From NCBI RefSeq assembly GCF_943913405.1, contig NZ_CALTYA010000014.1:1-64000 (forward strand): DNA of 64,000 nucleotides. The letters are read 5' to 3'. The position numbers and the translations under genes are program-made. Shown here in pieces: positions 58,003 to 64,000 of this stretch (its first letter is position 1; every line of letters begins with the position of its first letter). Source of the DNA: an uncultured Flavobacterium sp. Its GTDB lineage: Bacteria; Bacteroidota; Bacteroidia; Flavobacteriales; Flavobacteriaceae. The notes under the pieces are model-generated. The model was not told the origin of the DNA. It did not search any database and was given only the letters and a program-made list of their open reading frames with translations.

Positions 58003-60378
58003 TTATTTTTGATTAATTAATTTTTGTGTGGCTATTGATCCGTTTTCTAATTTTATTTTTGCGATATATACACCATCAGCATGATTGAATGCTTTTGTTG
58101 TATTGTTTTGTCCTTCAGCATTGAAAGACATTACTAATCTTCCTGCAATATCATAGATTTCAACTTGAGTCATTCCTAAAGAAGCAACTGCATGGAAAGC
58201 TTGATTTTTAATAGAAGCATTTACGTTAGCTGCTGTAAAATCTGGATTGTTTAACGCAACATTACGGTATACAATTTCGAATCTAGTATTAGCTGCTGTT
58301 TCACTTGTAGTGAAAGTATATGGCCCATTTGCGAAATCGTGATATACTTGAAGTGCCTTATCGTGAAGGTAAACAGTCGCTTCTCCTGTACTGAATACAC
58401 CTTCTTTTTCCTCAATACTGATTGTGAATATTTCAGCATTAGTATTGTTTTTTGATACACCTAAAGGCACTATGTCAGTATCAAAAAATGTTGGGCGACC
58501 ATTGATTGCAAGTTTTCTACCGTCAGTTTCAAGAATACTATACAATTGAGCTGTACTAGAAGAATTTCTTCCTGCATCATAAAGTCTGTCATATCCTAAA
58601 GTAGCTTGCGGTAAATAAGCAATCAAAATTTGGCTATAAGCACCAGCATTTGCCATGTTTAATTTAAAGCGATCTTTTACTTCTTCTGTTCTATTTGCAG
58701 TACGGAAGAAATTAGTATTTCCAGTTGTAAGACGCATACAGTTTGTAAAAGTAACTGAACCTGGATTTAATGCTTTTACGTTGAAACCTTGACCTGAAGC
58801 AATTTTACCAGCAATTTTTTGACCAATTGGAGAAGCATTTATTTCTCCTGCAAAGTTGTAAACTGCATAATCTGCTTGTGTATAACTAGTCACGCTGTTA
58901 TTTGATCCAGATGAAGTTGCAGCAGTCCATAAATATACAGCACCATCGATATCTTCATTTTCAAAAAGAAATTTGTCAACGTCAATAGCAGAAGGATATG
59001 GATTTGCTAATAAATTATGGCTTGTACCTCCATTTGGAGATGCAGCATTATTTATTACAGATACATTTATATTTCCGTTATTAGCAACTCCAGTAAATTT
59101 CATGTCGATATTTTCTTGAGTTGTAGCGTCTAAGAATGGAGCTTGCAATTTTATACGTGTAATAAAACCGCGACCAGTTTGTATTTGGTCAAGAGCATTC
59201 CATCCGCCACCTGTTCCTGATACATATTTATATTGAAGATCAAATGCACCAGCAAGTGACTGTCCGTGTGCAATGGCACCGGCAAGTTGAGATTTAAAAT
59301 CTCCTGCAATAGGCGTACCCCAATAGATATAATCAAATCGGCGCATCTGACGTGAAGTTTTTGTCAATTCAATACTTGGAGCGGCTGCAACTGAATTTCT
59401 TTGCACAACGCTTGCTTGGCTTGACATAATGATTTTTCCAGATCCTGTTACATCATTTACAATTTCTGCATATTGACCATCAGTCAATGTAACATCAGCA
59501 TTTAAAACTAAGGAGTTACATGAAAAAGTCCCACCACTATAAGCTGTGTTTATGACAACAGGATCAGCAAGTGTTGGAGCGGAAGGCGACCATGTTCCAT
59601 TCCAAGTTTTAGTGATTCCAGAAGAAGCGATTAAAGTTGAACAGTCTTCAACTTTCGATCCTAATGAAAATGCTGAGAAAGTACCTAAAGTTACTACTGA
59701 ATTTGAAGTGATAGAACCTTCACTAAAAGTACTAGTTGTTCCTAAAATTGAAGTAGCATTAATTGTTGAAGGAATTTCTACCCATTGTGTACCATTCCAT
59801 CCAATAATTATTAAATTGTTTAAAGATCCCGCTGTCAATGTAGCAATATTGCTTGATGCTCTCCATGTTAATGAAATTGCAGCATTTGCACTTGAACTGC
59901 GAATATCCCAATATTCAACAGTAGATATTGTGTTTACGCTAGCTTGTTTTGCGTTTCCAATAGTTGAAGCAGCGGCTCTATAATATGCACCGTCAACTCC
60001 AGTATTTGCACTAGGAGTTACACCGATTGGCGCATATACTGAATTTGCACCAACAGGCAATATTGCTTGCGTTGTACCATATGTTCTAGCATAACCATTT
60101 AAGTAATGACTATTTGTTGCGCCAAAAGCTTGAGCTGTAGACCCAAAAGATAAAACGCCATAAGTAGAAGCCGTTTTGGTCGTTTGAGTTGTAGCTGGAC
60201 TATTTCCAAAATTGAAGTTTCCTGTTGAAACATAAAAATTGGCATTATCGCTGACATAGATTGAATTGTTGTTCTGCACCTGTGCATTACAAATGCCGTA
60301 ACCAAATAAGGCCAAGGCTGTTATATATCCTTTGTTAGGGAAAAGCCTTTTTTTGGATTTTAGAGTATTTGTTTTCAA
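58003..60378 (-). CDS. Large secreted protein with T9SS type A sorting domain
   Basis: The 791-residue protein has a signal peptide (about 1-33, cut after 'GYGICNAQ'). The long Asn/Ser/Thr-rich body has Ig-like blocks and a 'RFDYIYWGTPIAGDFKSQL' region, a pattern recurrent in flavobacterial T9SS cargo. The C-terminal ~75 residues ('VASLGMTQVEIYDIAGRLVMSFNAEGQ…DGVYIAKIKLENGSIATQKL') are a type A sorting domain. It should be exported and attached to the cell surface, possibly an adhesin. The upstream small tail-anchored gene and the downstream OmpA gene are on the same strand. Confidence 0.9.
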   Translation of the reverse strand: MKTNTLKSKKRLFPNKGYITALALFGYGICNAQVQNNNSIYVSDNANFYVSTGNFNFGNSPATTQTTKTASTYGVLSFGSTAQAFGATNSHYLNGYARTYGTTQAILPVGANSVYAPIGVTPSANTGVDGAYYRAAASTIGNAKQASVNTISTVEYWDIRSSSANAAISLTWRASSNIATLTAGSLNNLIIIGWNGTQWVEIPSTINATSILGTTSTFSEGSITSNSVVTLGTFSAFSLGSKVEDCSTLIASSGITKTWNGTWSPSAPTLADPVVINTAYSGGTFSCNSLVLNADVTLTDGQYAEIVNDVTGSGKIIMSSQASVVQRNSVAAAPSIELTKTSRQMRRFDYIYWGTPIAGDFKSQLAGAIAHGQSLAGAFDLQYKYVSGTGGGWNALDQIQTGRGFITRIKLQAPFLDATTQENIDMKFTGVANNGNINVSVINNAASPNGGTSHNLLANPYPSAIDVDKFLFENEDIDGAVYLWTAATSSGSNNSVTSYTQADYAVYNFAGEINASPIGQKIAGKIASGQGFNVKALNPGSVTFTNCMRLTTGNTNFFRTANRTEEVKDRFKLNMANAGAYSQILIAYLPQATLGYDRLYDAGRNSSSTAQLYSILETDGRKLAINGRPTFFDTDIVPLGVSKNNTNAEIFTISIEEKEGVFSTGEATVYLHDKALQVYHDFANGPYTFTTSETAANTRFEIVYRNVALNNPDFTAANVNASIKNQAFHAVASLGMTQVEIYDIAGRLVMSFNAEGQNNTTKAFNHADGVYIAKIKLENGSIATQKLINQK

Positions 60379-60461
60379 ATGGATAATATTTAAGATTAAA
60401 AAGGATTATTATATTGATATTCTACGTCTGACATGTAGCCGTCGTTAACCGTCATTATTTA

Positions 60462-60695
60462 TTATAGACCCGTTTCAGCAGAATTTCTTCTTTTGAAAAA
60501 ATAAATTCCTGCAAAAATTATCGCAGAAGCCAGCAATAGAAAGATATAACTATCAATTGCAACTCCAGGAGGAGGTTCAGGTCCATCTTGTTGTAAAGGG
60601 ACTTGGTGCGTAGTTTTTGCTACGGACGAAATTGTTGTTAAAAATGCAAAAACTGGTAATGCAATTTTTAGGATTTTTGAATGGTTCATTTTCAT
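60462..60695 (-). CDS. Small exported protein with C-terminal membrane tail
   Basis: The 77-residue protein starts at the ATG at 60695. A signal peptide (about 5-27) is followed by a short spacer containing 'DGPEPPPGVAID', one membrane helix ('SYIFLLLASAIIFAGIYFF') and a basic end ('KRRNSAETGL'). Proline-glycine motif, hydrophobic helix and basic tail give the tripartite shape of C-terminal sorting signals. The body between signal and tail is only about 15 residues. The family recurs beside T9SS surface genes in Flavobacteriia, as here. The function is unknown. The stretch 60696-61175 upstream is AT-rich and holds only the 61064 terminator. Confidence 0.7.
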   Translation of the reverse strand: MKMNHSKILKIALPVFAFLTTISSVAKTTHQVPLQQDGPEPPPGVAIDSYIFLLLASAIIFAGIYFFKRRNSAETGL

Positions 60696-61063
60696 ATAAT
60701 CTAGATTGAATTTTATATTAATTTCTATCAATTTTGGCGCACAAAAATTTCGTACAAGTGCCTGCAAATAAATACAAACCAAAATGCGGTATATATTTTT
60801 TGTGAATTTATAGCTATTCAAAAGGGATTAGAAAATTATTATATGCTTAATTCATTTATTGCATAAATAATCGATGTAATGCATGATTTTATAGACGAAC
60901 TGCATTTTCTTGAAAAAATAGAATGTATTTTTTTTCTATAAAACAGTTACAAACACTTGTTTTTGTAAGTTTAAGACTACACAATTATCTTAATTTTTGA
61001 GTTTTTTTTAGAAAATAGGGTATTTTTAAAATCAAAAACACCCCAAATAAGAATTAAGAGCAT

Positions 61064-61092
61064 AAAAAAAGTTCCAAAAAGACGGAACTTAA
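61064..61092 (-). terminator. Terminator of the Ntn-hydrolase gene
   Basis: AAGTTCC (61069-61075) pairs with GGAACTT (61084-61090), with a T-run on the minus strand. Confidence 0.8.
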
Positions 61093-61175
61093 AATTTATT
61101 TCAATTTAATTTTGCAATAAAAATGCATAGAAATTTCCCTTAAAAAAATGATTTAAATGAGATGTGTTTTTTGAA

Positions 61176-62285
61176 TTATTTTGACTCTCTTTTGAAGTAA
61201 GAATTCAAGTTTTTTTGAATCAAAACAAACTCCTCTGAATCAGGAAATTCTTTGTTGTCATATCCCACAGGAAATCCTTTTAAAATATAATCTAAATTGA
61301 TTTCTGGGGTTAGTTTTGAAAAACTTTTGGTAACATCACTTTTAAGCGAAGAATTGATATCGATATATTTAGTCTGAGATTTTGGACTGAAATCTAATTT
61401 TGCCAAATCAATTGACTTGATTTCCTTTCCAACATTTGATCTGAAATAGATTTTTTTATTCTTGATGTCAGCAACCATCTGCCATTCACCCGAATAAATA
61501 CTGTCTAAAATTGTCCATGAATATTCTAAAGGAGAATTTTTTGAAGCATCATAATTCTCAAGCATGTAGGCGGCTCTAGGAAAACGGTCTTCCCATTTAG
61601 TTGCTATTTCAAAAGAAAAAGGTTTTGTGCCTCCCCTGAAATCATATTGATTAATTGCAGCCAATTCTTGCGAATATTCCTCATTGCATAATAAAGGTAC
61701 TGGCATCGACTCATTTCTTGAAATTTTAAATTTTCCATCAATCAATTCAATTGCGGCAGTATTTCCATCAGCGTCGCTGGCAAAAAAATGGCTTCCGGCA
61801 GCGCTTGGCCACCAGTCAATTACAGGAGCTTTGTCTAAATTCCTGACTAATTCGTCAACCGTAGAAAAATTATCAAGCTGGTATTGGATCCATTGTCCCC
61901 AAAACATATTGGCTTGGGAAGGATTTTTAACGGGCGAAGTTTTTTCCAAATACAATTCTACCAAAAAAAGTCCTTTTTCATTTACGCCATAACACGGAAG
62001 GTCGTAACCCAAAAGATTGAAGCTTACCGAACCATATTTTGAAACCCAATTTGTAGTTTTTTCATTAATAGCATTTTTTGAAACCAAATGATTCCAGCTC
62101 AGATTATGTTTGCTGATTCCTCGTTTATTAATCACAACCATTCCAGGCATCGTCTTCCAATTTTCATTAAAGCCAACAAGGCAATAGTCTTTTCCTTTTA
62201 GCATAAACGCTGAGCAGGCAATTGTTTTTAAAGGAAGAATAAATAGAACGAGTAGTAGAAAAATATTTTTTCGGAAAGCTTTCAT
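61176..62285 (-). CDS. Linear amide C-N hydrolase (choloylglycine hydrolase/penicillin V acylase family)
   Basis: The 369-residue Ntn-hydrolase has a signal peptide of 23 residues that ends exactly before Cys 24 in 'ACSAFMLKG'. Cleavage would therefore expose the catalytic N-terminal Cys. Asn and Arg family positions are in 'VGFNENWKTMPG' and 'AFPRAAYMLENYDASKNS'-like segments. Members hydrolyse bile salts, penicillin V or N-acyl-homoserine lactones. The export signal points to an envelope or outside substrate. It is monocistronic. Confidence 0.88.
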   Translation of the reverse strand: MKAFRKNIFLLLVLFILPLKTIACSAFMLKGKDYCLVGFNENWKTMPGMVVINKRGISKHNLSWNHLVSKNAINEKTTNWVSKYGSVSFNLLGYDLPCYGVNEKGLFLVELYLEKTSPVKNPSQANMFWGQWIQYQLDNFSTVDELVRNLDKAPVIDWWPSAAGSHFFASDADGNTAAIELIDGKFKISRNESMPVPLLCNEEYSQELAAINQYDFRGGTKPFSFEIATKWEDRFPRAAYMLENYDASKNSPLEYSWTILDSIYSGEWQMVADIKNKKIYFRSNVGKEIKSIDLAKLDFSPKSQTKYIDINSSLKSDVTKSFSKLTPEINLDYILKGFPVGYDNKEFPDSEEFVLIQKNLNSYFKRESK

Positions 62286-62422
62286 TATATAAGGTGTAGG
62301 TTTTTATAGGCGTAAATATAATAATTGCAAATTTAAATTTATAAAATTAAGGAAGAGGTATTGCTACTTTTCATACAAATTCCCATGAATTACTTTACCT
62401 TTGTACATTGATATTGAAAAAA

Positions 62423-63262
62423 ATGATTGAAATAGGAAAATACAATACGCTGACAATTGATCGCGATACGCAGGTCGGACTTTTTTTAACTGATGGAAAA
62501 GACGATGTGCTGCTGCCAAATAAATATGTGCCGAAGGTTTTTGAAATAGGACAGGAGATTACTGTTTTTGTGTATCTTGACCACGAGGAAAGACCTGTGG
62601 CAACTACACTTGAGCCTTATGTTTTACTTAATGAATTTGCACTTTTGAGAGTAAATTATATCAATAATGTTGGTGCGTTTATGGATTGGGGAATGGAAAA
62701 AGACATTTTGGTTCCGTTTAAAGAGCAGGCGAGGCCAATGGAAAAAGGCAAGCGTTATTTGGTCTATCTTTATATTGACGAAAAAACGAATCGTTTGGTT
62801 GCTTCGAGCAAGACCAACCAGTTTTTGAACAATGAAAATATTACTGTTGAAGTTGGTGAAGAAGTAGATTTGATAGTTTCTCATATTACAGATTTAGGTA
62901 TAAATGTAATCATCAATGAACAGCACAAAGGCTTGGTTTATAAAGATGAAGTTTATGACGATAGAATTCGGACAGGCGATAGAACTCGCGGTTTTATCAA
63001 GACAATTCGCCCTGATGGCAAAATTGACGTGAGTCTTCAAAAACTGGGTTTTGAGAATATTGAGCCAAATGCAGAGAAAATTTTAGATGAGCTTCGGGCC
63101 AACAGAGGATTTCTTCGCTTAAATGACAACAGCCATCCGGAAGACATCAAGACGGTTTTAAAAATGAGCAAAAAGACATTTAAAAAAGCGGTAGGAACTT
63201 TATACAAGCAGAAATTGATTGAAATTAAAGAAGACGGAATTTATCTTGTAAAGGAAAATTAA
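62423..63262 (+). CDS. CvfB/YitL family S1-like RNA-binding protein
   Basis: The 279-residue protein starts at the ATG at 62423, where the family starts; the TTG at 62408 is rejected. It has three OB/S1-like domains (about 1-60, 65-130 with 'VGAFMDWGMEKDILVPFKEQ', and 140-215 with 'LGINVIINEQHKGLVYKDEVYDD') and a C-terminal winged helix ('MSKKTFKKAVGTLYKQKLIEIKEDGIYLV'). CvfB proteins bind RNA and affect virulence gene expression in Staphylococcus. It is monocistronic with a strong terminator; a TACCTTTG element lies at 62396-62403. Confidence 0.92.
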   Translation: MIEIGKYNTLTIDRDTQVGLFLTDGKDDVLLPNKYVPKVFEIGQEITVFVYLDHEERPVATTLEPYVLLNEFALLRVNYINNVGAFMDWGMEKDILVPFKEQARPMEKGKRYLVYLYIDEKTNRLVASSKTNQFLNNENITVEVGEEVDLIVSHITDLGINVIINEQHKGLVYKDEVYDDRIRTGDRTRGFIKTIRPDGKIDVSLQKLGFENIEPNAEKILDELRANRGFLRLNDNSHPEDIKTVLKMSKKTFKKAVGTLYKQKLIEIKEDGIYLVKEN

Positions 63263-63282
63263 TTCGTAAAATTTTATAAAAG

Positions 63283-63314
63283 AAAACGCTTCCATAATCA
63301 GGAAGCGTTTTTTA
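63283..63314 (+). terminator. cvfB-like gene terminator
   Basis: AAAACGCTTCC pairs with GGAAGCGTTTT (63284-63311), followed by a T-run. The loop ATAATCA is nearly the same as in the 4964-4993 terminator. Confidence 0.88.
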
Positions 63315-63341
63315 TTTTAACGAACTTTCAAATTAATTTCA

Positions 63342-63349
63342 TACATTTG
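63342..63349 (+). promoter_or_regulatory. -7 element of the ygiD-like gene
   Basis: TACATTTG matches TAnnTTTG; no good TTG is seen at -33. It lies 22 bp before the TTG start at 63372 and 67 bp before the ATG. Confidence 0.5.
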
Positions 63350-63371
63350 TATATACAAGTATTTAAAAAAT

Positions 63372-64000
63372 TTGGAACGTAAAGATTTTATAAAAACAAT
63401 AACAGGAGGAATAGCCATGGCATCATTACAGCCTTTTTATAATTGGACAAAAGATTTGAGCGAAGAAGGTATCAAGCATCCAGTTTTATTTATCGGGCAC
63501 GGCTCGCCAATGAACGGAATTGAAGATAACGAGTTTTCGCAGACCTGGGCAAAGATGGGCGAGACAATCCAAAAGCCTAAAGCAGTTTTGGTAATTTCAG
63601 CGCATTGGCTCACAAAAGGAACGCACATCACGGCAATGGATAACCCAAAAACGATTCATGATTTTGGAGGTTTTCCGCAAGAATTGTTTAACGTCGAATA
63701 TCCAGCAAAAGGAAGTCCTGAATTGGCTTCAGCTACGGCAAAATTAATTCATTCTACAGATGTCGGCCTCGATCACGATTGGGGTTTAGATCACGGAACT
63801 TGGACCGTTGTTCGCCATATGTATCCAAATGCAGACATTCCGGTTTTGCAACTTAGTATTGATTACAGCAAACCGCCACAATACCATTATGATTTGGCAA
63901 AACAATTGGCTTCGCTTCGCAAAAAAGGAGTTTTGATTATCGGAAGCGGGAATATGGTCCACAATTTAAGAATGGTTGCCTGGAATAAAATAAACGAGCC
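63372..64000 (+). CDS. 4,5-DOPA dioxygenase extradiol-like protein (YgiD family), 3'-truncated
   Basis: The frame is open to the window end; 209 residues are visible of the usual ~260-280. The LigB-like signature is clear: 'VLFIGHGSPMNGIEDNEFS' with the first iron or zinc His, 'ISAHWLTKGTHIT', 'GLDHDWGLDHGTWTVVRHMYP' and 'LIIGSGNMVHNLR'. I favour the TTG at 63372 because the extra residues (ERKDFIKTITGGIA) continue in phase and match an N-terminal extension seen in relatives; the ATG at 63417 is the alternative. Members open catechol rings or are zinc-dependent enzymes of unknown substrate. The gene probably has its own promoter. Confidence 0.88.
   Translation, partial: MERKDFIKTITGGIAMASLQPFYNWTKDLSEEGIKHPVLFIGHGSPMNGIEDNEFSQTWAKMGETIQKPKAVLVISAHWLTKGTHITAMDNPKTIHDFGGFPQELFNVEYPAKGSPELASATAKLIHSTDVGLDHDWGLDHGTWTVVRHMYPNADIPVLQLSIDYSKPPQYHYDLAKQLASLRKKGVLIIGSGNMVHNLRMVAWNKINE

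Noticed and set aside
1..64000. CRISPR arrays, complete insertion sequences, prophage genes, rRNA
   Set aside because: I looked for regularly spaced repeats, transposase or integrase motifs, phage structural genes and rRNA sequence and saw none.

Overview
The window looks like chromosomal DNA of a Flavobacterium-type member of the Bacteroidota. The evidence is low GC, starts without Shine-Dalgarno sites, promoters of the TTG-N19..21-TAnnTTTG type, type IX secretion C-terminal tails, a TamB-TamL pair, a BshB1 deacetylase, DUF3667 proteins, and a tRNA-His without encoded CCA. Terminators are very regular (stem of 7-12 bp plus T-run) and many are bidirectional between convergent genes.

Layout. 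1-2.9 kb: the tail of an operon (one gene cut by the window edge) whose proteins resemble the accessory bpX/TPR parts of MoxR-vWA-beta-propeller ternary systems. 2.9-4.65 kb: MscS channel. 4.7-7.8 kb: the most unusual stretch, with two short terminator-ended transcription units, a tRNA-like RNA with a GUG anticodon arm, a second RNA with a perfect T-arm but no normal cloverleaf, a series of other hairpins, a 106-residue orphan protein and a slipin. 7.8-15 kb: acyl-CoA ligase, a GC-richer FG-GAP secreted protein, a TPR-AraC regulator, DUF2809 and DUF3667 membrane proteins, and two gene scraps. 15-27 kb: purL, lipoproteins, a menI-menF-bshB1 operon, tRNA-His, YegP, an M28 peptidase, a second DUF3667 and a DJ-1 protein. 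27-37 kb: DUF421-GNAT pair, STAS-like protein, PPOX-type stress protein, AsmA, DoxX, TPR, a divergent HxlR/azoreductase pair with a clear operator, and a TPR histidine kinase. 37-44.4 kb: tamB-tamL. 44.6-53.7 kb: stress-flavoured genes (YciE/F-type ferritin-like protein, SRPBCC/DUF2892, CorA, large catalase), small acidic proteins, two decayed genes and a nested palindrome. 53.9-64 kb: radical-SAM/TIGR03915 DNA-repair pair, TPR, OmpA, a T9SS cargo protein, a small tail-anchored protein, an Ntn hydrolase, CvfB and the start of a YgiD-type dioxygenase.

Best candidate for something new: the 4.8-7.8 kb RNA-rich region ending in the slipin. Soluble slipins are known partners of RtcB/Ro60 RNA-repair operons, which carry tRNA-like RNAs. 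Here tRNA-like RNAs and a slipin occur together with an unrecognised small protein, and no RtcB, RtcA or TROVE gene is in the window. The function is inference; the RNA structures were folded by hand.
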